From Candidatus Limiplasma stercoravium (GTDB taxonomy: Bacteria; Bacillota; Clostridia; Christensenellales; Aristaeellaceae), in contig DVME01000041.1 of the NCBI GenBank assembly GCA_018715175.1, positions 1-42,958 on the forward strand: DNA of 42,958 nucleotides. Reading direction: 5' to 3'. Below the pieces are notes generated by a model. The model was not told the origin of the DNA, did not search any database, and saw nothing but the letters and a program-made list of their open reading frames with translations. Below are positions 15,551 through 27,439 of the stretch, one piece after another. A program made the translations under genes and the position numbers. The number at the start of each line of letters is the position of its first letter. The first letter of the stretch is position 1.

Positions 15551-17026
15551 ATGTCGGACAAACCGACCAGCCGCCGGCGGCGCGCCGCGGCGCAGGATGT
15601 TCCCCAGGGCGCGGCCGAGCCCGCGCAGACCGAGCAGGATCTTTCCGCCTATTACAGCAGGGAAGGCGCCGGCGAAGCCGGCGCGGAGCCTTCCTTTGCG
15701 CCGCCGATCAAGCTGGATTCCCGCGAACCCGAGCAAGACGCCGCGCAATCCCCGGTTTGGGAAGGAAATGTATATCATCCCCGCGAGGCAACATGGGCGG
15801 ACACGCAAAGGCGCGAAATTCTTTCCGGCGATGTGAGTTACCAGGTGCGCGACGAGGGCGTAATTGGCAAGCGGCGCGTTTTCCCTTGGATTCTATCGGC
15901 GGTCGCAGCGCTGGTGTTGCTGGCGGGCGCGGCGTATTTGTTCCGCGACGATTTGTCCGGCCTGTTGGGGCGGCTGAGCGCTTCGCCCGAACCCAGCGGG
16001 CAGCTCTTCTCCGCCGTCACAACCCCGGCGCCCATCCGCGGCTATGACGAAGCGCCCGCCGCGTCGGTGTCCGACGCGGCGCGGGTGGCCATTACGCAAA
16101 TCAGCGGCACGGTGGAAATGGAAATCCGCGCCGTCACCGACGCGCACATTCTCACCCGCAATCTTCGCCCGGACGGAACGTATGATTTTTATCTCTTCAC
16201 CGCCGCCGAAGGCCGGCTGGTAAGCTATTTTGAAGGCTTGGACGCCCAAGGCATGATTCCTCAGGCGGACGGCTGCTTTTACGTGCGGCAGGCGCCCTAC
16301 CTGATCGCCCCCAACGGCAGCGCCCTGCTGCGCACGGCGGATATTGAAAACCTCATTGGGGACACGGTCACGCTCTTTCCCCTGCAACACGGCTGGGCGG
16401 TGGTGCGCGGCGATCAAAGCGGAGCCAGCAACTTTGTCAACGCCAACGGCCAGCTTCTCAGCACCCTGTGGTTTACCCGCGTGTTCCCCTTTACGGGCGA
16501 CGCTACCCTGGCCTATGTGGATACCGGCAGCACCGCCGCCGAGGACGAACGCTACCTGCTCTACGTTGTGGGATCGGACGGCACCATGAACCGCTGGCAA
16601 GCTTCCGCATCCACGCAGGACGTGGTGGCGACGGCCTGCGGGATGGCTTATCTGCAAAGCGGCGATCTCTACCGCCTGCCCGACACCTCCGCGCCCCTGA
16701 TCAACAGCGACAGCGTGGAGGCATACCTGGATTGCGACGCCGTGGTCGTGCGCGACCCGGTAACAGGCAAGTACGGCCTGTTCGTGCATGGCGAGCAGCA
16801 CTATGACTTCGCCTATGATTCCATCGGCCCGGTGCCCAGCGATATCGTATGGGCGCGCGAGGAATGCCAGGGAGCCAACGGCGCGCTGGGCATCAACGCC
16901 GTCGCCGGCGCGGACTATCCCCAGCCCCTGTCGCATTACTTCGTGCTGGAAAAGGACGGCCAGGTGGAATACGTGGCCCTGTCCACCAACTCCGCCTATC
17001 CCATTGCGCTCTATCCCGAGCATTGA
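15551..17026 (+). CDS. Membrane-anchored protein of unknown function
   Basis: 491 residues. A basic, low-complexity N-terminal cytoplasmic part (RRRRAAA at residues 8-14) of about 108 residues precedes one membrane segment (about 110-131, VFPWILSAVAALVLLAGAAY). A large outside domain of about 350 residues follows. This domain has repeated short segments such as YDFYLFTAAEGRLVSY, GKYGLFVHGEQHYDF and QADGCFYVRQAPYLI, resembling WG-like or propeller blades. I do not recognise a named family. The ATG at 15551 after GAGG is preferred to an ATG at 15509 near the promoter. The next gene starts 23 bp later. It may be an envelope or spore-surface sensor, but no function is assigned. Confidence 0.7.
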   Translation: MSDKPTSRRRRAAAQDVPQGAAEPAQTEQDLSAYYSREGAGEAGAEPSFAPPIKLDSREPEQDAAQSPVWEGNVYHPREATWADTQRREILSGDVSYQVRDEGVIGKRRVFPWILSAVAALVLLAGAAYLFRDDLSGLLGRLSASPEPSGQLFSAVTTPAPIRGYDEAPAASVSDAARVAITQISGTVEMEIRAVTDAHILTRNLRPDGTYDFYLFTAAEGRLVSYFEGLDAQGMIPQADGCFYVRQAPYLIAPNGSALLRTADIENLIGDTVTLFPLQHGWAVVRGDQSGASNFVNANGQLLSTLWFTRVFPFTGDATLAYVDTGSTAAEDERYLLYVVGSDGTMNRWQASASTQDVVATACGMAYLQSGDLYRLPDTSAPLINSDSVEAYLDCDAVVVRDPVTGKYGLFVHGEQHYDFAYDSIGPVPSDIVWAREECQGANGALGINAVAGADYPQPLSHYFVLEKDGQVEYVALSTNSAYPIALYPEH

Positions 17027-17049
17027 TTCCACCAAGGAGGTATCCGCGC

Positions 17050-18786
17050 ATGAAACGCATCGGCGCATTCCTTTTGGCGCTTTTCCTGTTTGCAACCCCG
17101 GCGCTTGGCGAAAGCGGCGTCAGCACATCCGTGGACAAAAGCGCCTACGGCGTGACGGTGGTCAACAATCACCTGGATCTTACCGGCGACCGTCAGCGCC
17201 AGCTGGTGGATTATCCCACCTTTGAAAGCGACGACGCCGCGCTTGTCCAGTTTTTGACCGACAGCATCACCACCCCCATTCTCGCCCTGCGCAAGCTGGG
17301 CCAAATGGCCCAGGACGAAGCCTATGCCGACGGCCATACCGACGCCATCCGCGGCGGCTACACCGCGTCGCTGGATTTCCCCAACTTGCTGAGCGTGGAA
17401 GCCTCGGTGACCAATCTGGCCGCCGGCAGTACGACGGCTGAAACCTCGTTGTTTTACCGTATCGTCCATCTCGGCACTCAGCGCGTATTGACCATCGAGG
17501 AGCTTTTTGCGGATAACGAGTTGGCCGTAGAAGCCGAAATCCGCCGCGTTGTCTTTGAAAAGGCGCGGGAAAGCGGCGTGCTCTCGTCTTCCATTGTCAG
17601 CGAAAACGCCGTCCCCATGCCCGACTCCTACTATGTGGATCAAAACGGCCTGCGGGTCATCTATGCGGCGGGAGCGCTCAACGACGGCGTGCAGCAGCTG
17701 GATCTTTTCTGGGACGAGCTTTTGCTGATTCCCTCCGCCTACCTGACCGGCGAAGAGATCCAGGCCGTCTCCCCGACGCCCAGCGAGGCTCCCGCCACGC
17801 CCTCCCCTGCTACGGACGCGCCCGCGCCGTCTCAGGAAACGGCAGCGCTGGATCCTAACTTCTCCCTAGCGCCGGTCATCACTCCCACGCCCATGCCCGT
17901 GGAGGGCAACGACGCCATCCTCGTGGACGTGCTGACCCACGGCTTGTGGAAACCCCTGGGCGGCGACGGGAGCGTATACTATCAGTTCACCGCCGACGGC
18001 AAGCTTTTGACCGTGACCGTCAGCAACTACACCGTGACCGACGGCACGCTCGACAGCGATGTTCTCAGCGGCTCGCTTGACATCGGCAGCGACAGCGCCT
18101 TTACCCTGCGCTCCAACGGCGTGCCCAGCGGTTACGTACTCAACCGCCAGGGCGACGCCGTGGCGCCGGAGGAATTCGTTACCCCCAGCCCTTCGCCTAC
18201 GCCCTCCCCCACGCCTTCGCCGTCTCCCACGCCCTCACCCTCGCCATCCCCCACGCCCTCGCCGTCCCCCACGCCGACCCTCGCGCCTACGCCCACGCTG
18301 TCGCCCTACGAGCAGGCGCGCCTGGAAGCCCCGACCTTGGAAGGACTGACGGATGCCTCCTTTGAAAACGTGCGCAGCCTGGAGGTTTACACCGCGCCCA
18401 GCGAAGACGCTTACCGCGTGGACGGCGCGCAGGTTACCACGGACGCCACGCCGATCATCTATGGCGTGGAAGGCGAATGGGTGCTGGTGAGCTACGGCAT
18501 CGGCGATGGATCCCGCGGACGGATGGGCTACATTCGCAACACCACCCTCGCGGACCCTGAGAACGTCGCGCCGCTGAACCTTTCGCGCATTCCAGCGACG
18601 CTGACCAAGGATGCCGACGCAACGGACGACCCGCTTAACGCCCGCACCGCGCTGACCTCGCTGAAAGCCGGGGACGAAGTGACCCTGTTGGGTTTCCTCG
18701 GCAGCGAATGGGTCTATGTGGAATTCTCCCTCGACGGTAAAACCTGCCGCCTGTTCGTGCCGCAGTCCGCTTTGATGGAGGAATGA
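17050..18786 (+). CDS. Secreted protein with RsiV-like domain, PSP-rich linker and SH3-like repeats
   Basis: 578 residues. A signal peptide (residues 1-20, [20 protein letters not shown]) is followed by a domain (about 30-235) whose pattern resembles the DUF3298/RsiV-type extracytoplasmic fold: [21 protein letters not shown] and [17 protein letters not shown] second small domain (about 290-375) precedes a linker of repeated Pro-Ser/Thr (18180-18306). Two SH3-like segments follow, with [19 protein letters not shown] and [18 protein letters not shown]. Such an architecture suggests a wall-associated protein. The ATG at 17050 is 8 bp after AAGGAGG. The gene overlaps the next by 4 bp (ATGA). The exact role is unknown. 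Confidence 0.7.
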   Translation: MKRIGAFLLALFLFATPALGESGVSTSVDKSAYGVTVVNNHLDLTGDRQRQLVDYPTFESDDAALVQFLTDSITTPILALRKLGQMAQDEAYADGHTDAIRGGYTASLDFPNLLSVEASVTNLAAGSTTAETSLFYRIVHLGTQRVLTIEELFADNELAVEAEIRRVVFEKARESGVLSSSIVSENAVPMPDSYYVDQNGLRVIYAAGALNDGVQQLDLFWDELLLIPSAYLTGEEIQAVSPTPSEAPATPSPATDAPAPSQETAALDPNFSLAPVITPTPMPVEGNDAILVDVLTHGLWKPLGGDGSVYYQFTADGKLLTVTVSNYTVTDGTLDSDVLSGSLDIGSDSAFTLRSNGVPSGYVLNRQGDAVAPEEFVTPSPSPTPSPTPSPSPTPSPSPSPTPSPSPTPTLAPTPTLSPYEQARLEAPTLEGLTDASFENVRSLEVYTAPSEDAYRVDGAQVTTDATPIIYGVEGEWVLVSYGIGDGSRGRMGYIRNTTLADPENVAPLNLSRIPATLTKDADATDDPLNARTALTSLKAGDEVTLLGFLGSEWVYVEFSLDGKTCRLFVPQSALMEE

Positions 18787-19787
18787 CCGTGGATCGCAAG
18801 GATGAAATCATCCGGCTGCAAATGAACGTCATCCAGCAGATGACGCGCAACAACCTCACCCGTCTGGCGGACGACCTGTGGGGCGCGGCGCAGCCTTTGG
18901 CCCAAGCTGCCGGCTCGCCCAAGCCTTCCGGCGAAGCGGAGGCCCAAGCGCCGGAAGATCTGGAAGTGCTCAAGCAGGAGCTGCACGAATACATCGGCCT
19001 TTCATCCGTCAAGCGCGAGGTGGAAAGCCTGATCAACCTGGTGACCGTGCAAAAACTCCGGCGTGAAAACGGCCTTCCCGCGGACGACCTTTCATTACAC
19101 ATGGTATTTTCGGGCAACCCAGGGACAGGCAAAACCATGATCGCACGGCTGATGGCCCGCATTTTCAAAACCTTGGGAATCCTGAGCAAGGGCCATTTGG
19201 TGGAGGTGGATCGCAGCGGCCTGGTAGCGGGATACGTGGGGCAAACTGCCTTGCGCACCGGCGAAGCCATTCAAAAGGCTTTGGGCGGCGTGCTGTTCAT
19301 CGACGAGGCCTATGCGCTGACCAACCGCGGCGGCAACGATTACGGTCAGGAAGCGGTGGACACGCTGCTCAAGGCCATGGAGGATCGCCGCGAAGACCTG
19401 GTAGTCATCGTCGCGGGGTACATTGGGCCCATGGAGGATTTCCTTCATTCAAACCCAGGACTAGAGAGTCGTTTCAACCGCTTTTTGCACTTCCCGGATT
19501 ACACGGTGGACGAGCTAGCGGCCATCTTTGACCTGCGCTGCCAAAAAAGCGGTTACCAGCTGGCGATGGACGCGCGCGGCCTGCTGCGCGACATACTGGC
19601 CCGGGCCAGCCAAGACGCCGTCGGCTTTGGAAACGCGCGCGGCGTGCGCAACCTCTTTGAACACGCCGTCAGCCAGCAGGCCAACCGCTTGGCGCGTCAG
19701 TCGGATTGGACGCGCGAGTCGCTCATGCTCCTCACGGAAGAAGACCTTCGCGCTGCCGAAGAAGCGCACGGGAGCGGCGCATGCTGA
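18783..19787 (+). CDS. SpoVK/CbbX-like AAA+ ATPase
   Basis: 334 residues. After an N-terminal helical part of about 65 residues it has the CbbX/SpoVK core: [12 protein letters not shown], Walker [18 protein letters not shown], Walker [11 protein letters not shown] and the arginine motif [12 protein letters not shown]. This group includes the stage V sporulation protein SpoVK, needed for mature spores in Bacillus, and the Rubisco activase CbbX; no Rubisco gene is near, so SpoVK-like is the better reading. The ATG at 18783 overlaps the stop of the preceding gene as ATGA. ruvC starts within its last codons, giving tight translational coupling. Confidence 0.85.
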   Translation: MTVDRKDEIIRLQMNVIQQMTRNNLTRLADDLWGAAQPLAQAAGSPKPSGEAEAQAPEDLEVLKQELHEYIGLSSVKREVESLINLVTVQKLRRENGLPADDLSLHMVFSGNPGTGKTMIARLMARIFKTLGILSKGHLVEVDRSGLVAGYVGQTALRTGEAIQKALGGVLFIDEAYALTNRGGNDYGQEAVDTLLKAMEDRREDLVVIVAGYIGPMEDFLHSNPGLESRFNRFLHFPDYTVDELAAIFDLRCQKSGYQLAMDARGLLRDILARASQDAVGFGNARGVRNLFEHAVSQQANRLARQSDWTRESLMLLTEEDLRAAEEAHGSGAC

Positions 19788-20275
19788 TCCTGGGCATTGA
19801 TCCGGGCCTGGCGACGTTGGGTTGGGGCGTCATCGAGGCTTTGCCGGGTTCACAGCGCCTGGTGGATTACGGCTGCATCCTGACCTCAGCGCACACGCCT
19901 TTTCCCAAGCGCCTGGTGGAAATTGGTGTTTCCATGCGCGATTTGTTGACGCGCTTTCACCCGGACGACATCGCCTTTGAGGAACTGTTTTTTGCCCGTA
20001 ACGTTACCACCGCGCTGACTGTCGGCGCGGCCAGGGGCGTCAGCGTAGAGGCGTGCGCAGCCTATACAGACCGGCTGTATGAGTACACGCCCATGCAGGT
20101 CAAGCAGGCCGTTGCGGGCTACGGCGGCGCTCGCAAGGAGCAGGTGCAGCAAATGGTTCGGCTTTTGCTGCGCATGGATCACATTGCGCGGCCGGACGAC
20201 GCCGCCGACGCGCTGGCCATCGCCCTGACGCACGCGGCCGCAGGCCCGGCCTGCGCGCAATTCAAGATGAAATGA
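19781..20275 (+). CDS. ruvC: Holliday junction resolvase RuvC
   Basis: 164 residues. The catalytic acids are in [12 protein letters not shown] (Asp6), FEELFFARN (first Glu) and [14 protein letters not shown] (the Asp pair). RuvC cuts Holliday junctions symmetrically in complex with RuvAB. The ATG at 19781 overlaps the preceding stop by 7 bp. It leads the ruvC-ruvA-ruvB order. Confidence 0.97.
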   Translation: MLILGIDPGLATLGWGVIEALPGSQRLVDYGCILTSAHTPFPKRLVEIGVSMRDLLTRFHPDDIAFEELFFARNVTTALTVGAARGVSVEACAAYTDRLYEYTPMQVKQAVAGYGGARKEQVQQMVRLLLRMDHIARPDDAADALAIALTHAAAGPACAQFKMK

Positions 20276-20285
20276 GGCGCTCGAA

Positions 20286-20906
20286 ATGATTGCATTGATC
20301 AAGGGAACGCTGATGGAAAAGGCCGAGGGCGAGGCCGTGGTGATGACCGCCTCCGGCCTGGGCATGCGCCTGATGATGAGCGCCAACTCCCTGGCCGCCC
20401 TGCCGCAAGCCGGCCAGGACTGCACGCTGTACACGCACATGAGCGTACGTGAGGACGCGGTGGAGCTGTTTGGTTTTGCGCACAAGGACGAACGAGACAT
20501 GTTCCGCCGCCTGATCTCCGTGAGCGGCATCGGCCCCAAAAGCGCGTTGTTCGTCTTGGGCAGCATGCCCCTGTCCGACCTGCGCCTGGCCATCCTGACC
20601 GGCGACGTGACGGCGCTTTCGCGCGCGCAGGGCATTGGCAGAAAGACCGCGCAGCGCATCAGCCTGGAGCTCAAGGACCGCCTGGCGCAAGACGCCCTGG
20701 GCGCGGCGGGCGCGGAGGACGCCGTATTCTCGGCCGCTTCCGAGCCGGAGGCGCAGGACGCCTTGGGCGAGGCGATGCTGGCGCTAAAATCCTTGGGCTA
20801 TACGCCGCAGGAAGCGGCGGCGGCCCTTAAAGGCGTCAAGGCGCAGGCGAGCACGGCTGACGAGCTGATCCGCCTGGCGCTAAGGCACATGGCGCAAAAC
20901 GCCTGA
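20286..20906 (+). CDS. ruvA: Holliday junction protein RuvA
   Basis: 206 residues: an N-terminal OB-fold ([19 protein letters not shown]), helix-hairpin-helix motifs SGIGPKSAL and [17 protein letters not shown], an acidic-pin region and a C-terminal three-helix domain ([20 protein letters not shown]) that contacts RuvB. A tetramer binds the four-way junction and directs branch migration. It starts 10 bp after ruvC and is followed 20 bp later by ruvB. Confidence 0.97.
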   Translation: MIALIKGTLMEKAEGEAVVMTASGLGMRLMMSANSLAALPQAGQDCTLYTHMSVREDAVELFGFAHKDERDMFRRLISVSGIGPKSALFVLGSMPLSDLRLAILTGDVTALSRAQGIGRKTAQRISLELKDRLAQDALGAAGAEDAVFSAASEPEAQDALGEAMLALKSLGYTPQEAAAALKGVKAQASTADELIRLALRHMAQNA

Positions 20907-20926
20907 GTGAAGAAAGAGGAACGCAC

Positions 20927-21964
20927 ATGGACGAGCGCATTGTATCCAACGGCTTTCGCCGCGGCGACGACGAGCAGGAAACCGGGCTGAGGCCCAAAAG
21001 TCTGGCGGAATACGTCGGGCAGGAAAGTGTCAAGCAGAACCTGCGCATTTCCATTGAGGCGGCGCTCAAGCGGCACGAGCCGCTGGACCACCTGCTGCTC
21101 TACGGCCCGCCGGGACTGGGCAAGACCACCCTGGCGGGAATCATCGCCGCGGAAATGGGGCAGAACATCCGCATCACCAGCGGCCCGGCCATCGAGCGCG
21201 CGGGCGATTTGGCAAGCATCCTGACCAATTTGAGCGATGGGGACGTGCTGTTCATCGACGAAATCCACCGCCTCAGCCGCGCCGTGGAAGAGGTGCTCTA
21301 TCCGGCCATGGAGGATTACGCGCTGGATATCATGATCGGCAAAGGTCCCACGGCGCGCAGCATCCGCCTGGATCTCCCCCGTTTCACGCTGGTGGGCGCC
21401 ACCACGCGCGTGGGCCTCTTGAGCGCGCCTTTGCGCGACCGGTTTGGCATTCTGTTCCGTTTGGAGTTGTACAATCCGCGCGAATTGTGCGCGATTGTCC
21501 GCCGAAGCGCGGGCATTCTCAACGTGCGCGCGCAGGAGGAAGGCATTTTGGAAATCGCCCGGCGCAGCCGCGGCACGCCCCGCATCGCCAACCGCATGCT
21601 GCGCCGCGTGCGCGATTTCGCGCAGATTCGCGCCGACGGCGAAATCACGCTGGACGTTGCGCGGCAGGGGCTGGACATGCTGGACGTGGACGAGCTGGGC
21701 CTGGATCGGGTGGATCGCAACATGCTGGCCACGATGATGGACAAATTTTCCGGCGGGCCGGTGGGCCTGGACACGCTGGCGGCCACCACGGGCGAGGACG
21801 CGGGCACCATTGAGGACGTTTACGAACCCTACCTTTTGCAGCTTGGTTTTTTGATGCGCACGCCCCGGGGCCGCGTGTGTACTCCCTCCGCCTACGAACA
21901 CATGCACCGCACGCCGCCCTCGTGCCCCGAGGACGGCGGCGACCAGCTTCGCTTTGAGGTGTAG
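20927..21964 (+). CDS. ruvB: Holliday junction branch-migration helicase RuvB
   Basis: 345 residues. It has the N-terminal [13 protein letters not shown], Walker [10 protein letters not shown], Walker [11 protein letters not shown], sensor 1 and arginine finger in [18 protein letters not shown], and the winged-helix C-terminal domain with [11 protein letters not shown]. The hexamer pumps DNA through the RuvA-bound junction. It starts at ATG after AAAGAGG and ends in TAG, a normal stop here. Confidence 0.97.
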   Translation: MDERIVSNGFRRGDDEQETGLRPKSLAEYVGQESVKQNLRISIEAALKRHEPLDHLLLYGPPGLGKTTLAGIIAAEMGQNIRITSGPAIERAGDLASILTNLSDGDVLFIDEIHRLSRAVEEVLYPAMEDYALDIMIGKGPTARSIRLDLPRFTLVGATTRVGLLSAPLRDRFGILFRLELYNPRELCAIVRRSAGILNVRAQEEGILEIARRSRGTPRIANRMLRRVRDFAQIRADGEITLDVARQGLDMLDVDELGLDRVDRNMLATMMDKFSGGPVGLDTLAATTGEDAGTIEDVYEPYLLQLGFLMRTPRGRVCTPSAYEHMHRTPPSCPEDGGDQLRFEV

Positions 21965-22004
21965 GCGAAAATTAAACCGATGCGGGAAAGGTCAGGACAT
22001 ACGC

Positions 22005-23051
22005 ATGAAAACCTCGGACTTTGACTACGCGCTGCCCCAAGAGCTCATTGCGCAAACGCCGATGGAGCCGCGCGACCATAGCCGCCTGCTCGTATACGAC
22101 CGCGCCACGGGGGACGTTCTTCACGAGCATTTCTACGATCTGCCATCTCATCTGCGCCCCGGCGACGCGCTGGTGATCAACCAAACCAAGGTCATCCCGG
22201 CGCGCCTTTTGGGGCAAAAGGAAGACACGGGCGTGCCGGTTGAGCTGCTGCTGCTCAAGCGGCTGGAGCGCGACGTGTGGGAAGCCCTGGTGCGGCCCGG
22301 CCGCCGTCTGCGCGAAAATGCGGTGTGCTCCTTTGGCGAGGGGCTATTGCGCGCGCAGATCATCGGCCCGGCGCCGGGCGGCGCCCGCAGGGTGCGGTTT
22401 TTGTACGAGGGCGTGTTTGAGGAGCTTTTGGACCGCTTGGGCCAAATGCCTCTCCCGCCCTACATTCATGAAAAGCTTCAGGATCAAAGCCGCTATCAAA
22501 CCGTATACGCCCGGGACGAGGGCAGCGCCGCCGCGCCCACCGCCGGCTTGCATTTTACCCCGGAGCTGTTGGAAAAGGTGCGAGATATGGGGGTTACGAT
22601 CGTGCCGATCTTGCTGCACGTGGGCTTGGGCACCTTCCGTCCGGTCAAGGCGGAGGACGTCAGCCAGCACGAAATGCACGTGGAGCACTACGAGGTTACC
22701 CCGGAAGCGGCGCAAGCCATCAACGCGGCGCGTTCGGCCGGCGGACGCTGCGTATGCGTGGGCACCACCAGCGTGCGCACCCTGGAAACCGTGACCGGGA
22801 CGGATGGCGTGGTGCGCCCCGGCAGCGGGGATACGGGCATCTTTATCACGCCCGGCTACCGCTTTCATGCCGTGGACGCGCTGATTACCAACTTTCACTT
22901 GCCGCAGAGCACTTTGCTGATGCTGGTCAGCGCCCTGATGGGACGCGAGGAAGCCCTGCGCGTTTACGCGGAGGCGGTGCGCCAAAGGTATCGGTTTTTT
23001 TCCTTTGGCGACGCGATGTTCATCACCGGCCAGCCGCCGAAAGGCGCATAA
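22005..23051 (+). CDS. queA: S-adenosylmethionine:tRNA ribosyltransferase-isomerase
   Basis: 348 residues matching Que[25 protein letters not shown] at the start, [13 protein letters not shown], the [11 protein letters not shown] segment, [19 protein letters not shown], and [18 protein letters not shown] near the end. It transfers and isomerises the ribose of SAM to 7-aminomethyl-7-deazaguanosine at tRNA position 34 in queuosine synthesis. The ATG at 22005 fits the family N-terminus. It often follows ruvB in Firmicutes, as here (40 bp). Confidence 0.97.
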   Translation: MKTSDFDYALPQELIAQTPMEPRDHSRLLVYDRATGDVLHEHFYDLPSHLRPGDALVINQTKVIPARLLGQKEDTGVPVELLLLKRLERDVWEALVRPGRRLRENAVCSFGEGLLRAQIIGPAPGGARRVRFLYEGVFEELLDRLGQMPLPPYIHEKLQDQSRYQTVYARDEGSAAAPTAGLHFTPELLEKVRDMGVTIVPILLHVGLGTFRPVKAEDVSQHEMHVEHYEVTPEAAQAINAARSAGGRCVCVGTTSVRTLETVTGTDGVVRPGSGDTGIFITPGYRFHAVDALITNFHLPQSTLLMLVSALMGREEALRVYAEAVRQRYRFFSFGDAMFITGQPPKGA

Positions 23052-23090
23052 AAAGAGTTCGCCAGCCTTTCTTACAAAAGCTGGCGAACC
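23051..23090 (-). terminator. Terminator of tRNA-Trp
   Basis: A 10-bp stem GTTCGCCAGC/GCTGGCGAAC (23058-23067 with 23081-23090). On the minus strand it is followed by TCTTTTT. It lies 4 bp after the tRNA 3' end and also faces the end of queA. Confidence 0.9.
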
Positions 23091-23094
23091 GTGT

Positions 23095-23168
23095 GGCAGG
23101 GGCAGAAGGATTCGAACCCTCAACAAAGGTTTTGGAGACCCACGTGTTACCATTACACCATGCCCCTT
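23095..23168 (-). tRNA. tRNA-Trp(CCA)
   Basis: On the minus strand: acceptor stem AGGGGCA/TGCCCCT, anticodon loop CTCCAAA with anticodon CCA, T-loop GTTCGAATC, discriminator G and encoded CCA. It closely follows the Firmicutes tRNA-Trp pattern. Confidence 0.96.
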
Positions 23169-23182
23169 GGCACGTTAAAGAA

Positions 23183-23211
23183 GTATACACGATTCATCCC
23201 GCTTTGTCAAC
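23183..23211 (-). promoter_or_regulatory. Promoter of tRNA-Trp
   Basis: On the minus strand TTGACA (23206-23211), 17 bp, TATACT (23183-23188), 15 bp before the tRNA. Confidence 0.9.
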
Positions 23212-23249
23212 AGCCCGGCGGCGAATTTTGCATTTGCCTTCGGGCTTTC

Positions 23250-23966
23250 TTAAGCTTGGCCGCGAGCGGCGCGGCACAGGCCTTTAAAGAGCGCCGCGGC
23301 CCGCGCGTCCGTGGCGTACATGCGCTCGGGGTGCCATTGGACGCCCAGAAAGAAAGGCAGATCGGGATGTTCCAGCGCTTCCACGACGCCGTCGCCCGCT
23401 TGAGCCGCTACCCGCAGGCAGGGCGCCGCGTCTCGTACCGCCTGATGATGGAACGAGTTGACCCGCAGCGTCCCCTCGCCCACGACGCGCGCCAGCAGCG
23501 TGCCTTGCCGCACCGTGACCTCGTGGCTGGGATAGCTCCCCGGAGCTGTCTGCGCGTGCAGCCATCCTTCGGGCCGCTGGCTGGGCAAGTCCTGATACAG
23601 CGTGCCGCCCAGCGCCGCATTCATGGCCTGAACGCCCCGGCAGATGCCCAAAAGCGGCATGCGCCGCCTCAGCGCCGCCCGAACGAGCGCTCCCTCAAAG
23701 GCGTCCCGCAGCGGGTTGACCTCGCCCAAACCGGGCATGGGCGGCTGGCCGTAAACGCTGGGATCCACGTCGTTTCCGCCGGCCAGGAGCAGGCCGTCCA
23801 AGCGTTCCAGGCAGCCTTCCAGCGCCGGGGCGTCCAAATCCGGGCTGAGCAGCAGCGGCACGCCGCCCGCCTCCAGGATGGCCTTCATATAGTCGCGCAG
23901 GATAAAGTGCTGGGTTTGCTCAGAATTGACGCTACCCGACAGGCCGATAAAGGGTTGAGGATTCAC
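23250..23966 (-). CDS. Class I glutamine amidotransferase-like hydrolase (peptidase C26)
   Basis: 238 residues from the GTG at 23966; an ATG at 23987 would add seven residues but has no ribosome binding site. The N-terminus PFIGLSGS, the motif GLLLAGGNDVDPSVYG, the nucleophile elbow LLGICRGVQAMNAALGG (catalytic Cys) and the His/Glu of GVQWHPER define the gamma-glutamyl-gamma-aminobutyrate hydrolase (PuuD-like, C26) group. These cut gamma-glutamyl amides; the natural substrate here is unknown because no putrescine pathway genes are near. It is a single gene, divergent from copA. Confidence 0.88.
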   Translation of the reverse strand: MNPQPFIGLSGSVNSEQTQHFILRDYMKAILEAGGVPLLLSPDLDAPALEGCLERLDGLLLAGGNDVDPSVYGQPPMPGLGEVNPLRDAFEGALVRAALRRRMPLLGICRGVQAMNAALGGTLYQDLPSQRPEGWLHAQTAPGSYPSHEVTVRQGTLLARVVGEGTLRVNSFHHQAVRDAAPCLRVAAQAGDGVVEALEHPDLPFFLGVQWHPERMYATDARAAALFKGLCRAARGQA

Positions 23967-24010
23967 GACCGACGACCGCCTTTCCATGTTAGGTATTTCA
24001 AACTTGCATC

Positions 24011-24039
24011 TTGACATTTGGTTGGAGGGAGCATACACT
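24011..24039 (+). promoter_or_regulatory. Promoter of copA
   Basis: TTGACA (24011-24016), 17 bp, TACACT (24034-24039). Confidence 0.8.
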
Positions 24040-24055
24040 TGCCATGGGCGGCAAG
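24038..24055. promoter_or_regulatory. Inverted repeat at the copA transcription start
   Basis: CTTGCC and GGCAAG separated by six bases, overlapping the end of the -10 box and the expected start of transcription. A possible operator for a metal-responsive repressor; it does not match the CopY or CsoR sites I know. Confidence 0.35.
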
Positions 24056-24075
24056 CCCGACGAAAGGGGGAGCGT

Positions 24076-26580
<2,505 letters not shown>

Positions 26581-26588
26581 CGGGCATG

Positions 26589-26624
26589 CCAAAGGGACGG
26601 CCGATGCGTCAGCCGTCCCTTTGG
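26589..26624. terminator. Hairpin between copA and the spore-protein genes
   Basis: A perfect 13-bp stem (26589-26601 with 26612-26624) with a 10-base loop between convergent genes. The T-run comes only about 9 bases later on the plus strand, so it may be a weak terminator for copA. Confidence 0.6.
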
Positions 26625-26636
26625 ATGTAGTGCTTT

Positions 26637-26870
26637 TTACTTGGCTTGTCCGCCGCTCATGGCACGCTCGGCCTGCTCGATCAGGCGCTTGACCATGTAG
26701 CCGCCGATGTAGCCCGCCTGACGGCTGGGCATATCGCCGTTGTAACCCTGCTTGAGGTTGATGCCAAGTTCGTTGGCGATTTCAAACTTCATGTTGTTCA
26801 GGGCCTGCTTAGCCTCGGGAACCACGGTACGATTGGAGCTGGTGGTGGAATTCTGCTGGTTCTGATACAT
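26637..26870 (-). CDS. Alpha/beta-type small acid-soluble spore protein
   Basis: 77 residues. The conserved core MKFEIANELGINL and GYNGDMPSRQAGYIGGYMVKRLIEQAE is that of alpha/beta SASPs, which coat spore DNA, hold it in an A-like form, protect it from UV and are degraded at germination by the GPR protease at the EIA site. It is the second of two tandem genes (22 bp apart), both with good ribosome binding sites. It shows the organism makes endospores. Confidence 0.95.
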   Translation of the reverse strand: MYQNQQNSTTSSNRTVVPEAKQALNNMKFEIANELGINLKQGYNGDMPSRQAGYIGGYMVKRLIEQAERAMSGGQAK

Positions 26871-26892
26871 TTTTTGTCACCTCATGTTGTTT

Positions 26893-27129
26893 TTAGCGCG
26901 AAGTCTTGCCCGCCTGGGGAGCGATTTGCCGTTGGGCCTGTTCGATGAGACGCTTGACCATGTAGCCTCCGACGTAGCCGTTGTCCCGAGAGCTCAGGTC
27001 GCCGTTATAGCCCTGTTTGAAATTGATGCCCAATTCCTTGGCGATCTCGTATTTCATGTTGTCCAGGGCGTTGCGGGCTTCGGGATACTCCAGCCGGTTT
27101 TGGCGGCCCGTGGCGTTTTGGTTGACCAT
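26893..27129 (-). CDS. Alpha/beta-type small acid-soluble spore protein
   Basis: 78 residues with the same core (MKYEIAKELGINF, GYNGDLSSRDNGYVGGYMVKRLIEQAQ), so a tandem paralogue of the following gene. It binds spore DNA. The start follows GAGGAGGTG. A late-forespore promoter is expected upstream on the minus strand; a weak CAAAATA box is visible about 45 bp before the start, but I could not fix a convincing -35 partner. Confidence 0.95.
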   Translation of the reverse strand: MVNQNATGRQNRLEYPEARNALDNMKYEIAKELGINFKQGYNGDLSSRDNGYVGGYMVKRLIEQAQRQIAPQAGKTSR

Positions 27130-27237
27130 CCGTGGTTCACCTCCTCACGTGGGTTCAACGCTATTTTGACCCCGCGCGGACAAAATACGCTACCAATTCT
27201 TATCTTGGAAAGTCAGAAAAAAATCGCCCGCCCGGAC

Positions 27238-27265
27238 TTGACAAACGAGACGCTTCTGGTATAAT
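27238..27265 (+). promoter_or_regulatory. Promoter of rplJ-rplL
   Basis: TTGACA (27238-27243), 16 bp, TATAAT (27260-27265): both boxes perfect. Confidence 0.92.
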
Positions 27266-27272
27266 GATGACC

Positions 27273-27403
27273 GATCCATTGGAAACCTATGCCCAAGACA
27301 GCGGGTCGAAGCGAAAGCTTCGTAAATGTCCCCGCCGAGGTGTAAGGTGGGAGAAATCCCCATGCGACTTGTTCGCCCTTGCGCCTGCAAGGGTTTTCTT
27401 TTT
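27273..27403 (+). ncRNA. Ribosomal protein L10 leader
   Basis: The transcript leader before rplJ contains the conserved L10-leader elements CCCAAGACAGCGGG and CCCCGCCGAGGTG, which pair around a kink-turn bound by L10(L12)4. It ends in the hairpin CCCTTGC/GCAAGGG (27376-27382 with 27387-27393) with a T-run at 27394-27403. This last hairpin looks like an attenuator. Excess L10 would lower expression of its own operon (known in Bacillus). Confidence 0.88.
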
Positions 27404-27439
27404 GGAATCGACAGATTTTCAAAAAGGAGGTGCAACCCC

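Noticed and set aside
15256-15561. Minus-strand open frame of about 100 codons after rho
   Set aside because: It lies over the structured repeat and terminator, lacks a ribosome binding site and resembles no protein.
18180-18306. Short tandem repeat that could suggest a CRISPR or microsatellite
   Set aside because: It is in frame and encodes a Pro-Ser/Thr linker of a secreted protein; there are no unique spacers.
27326-27439. N-terminal extension of L10
   Set aside because: The open frame overlaps the L10 leader and its attenuator hairpin; the strong ribosome binding site and family N-terminus fix the start at 27440.
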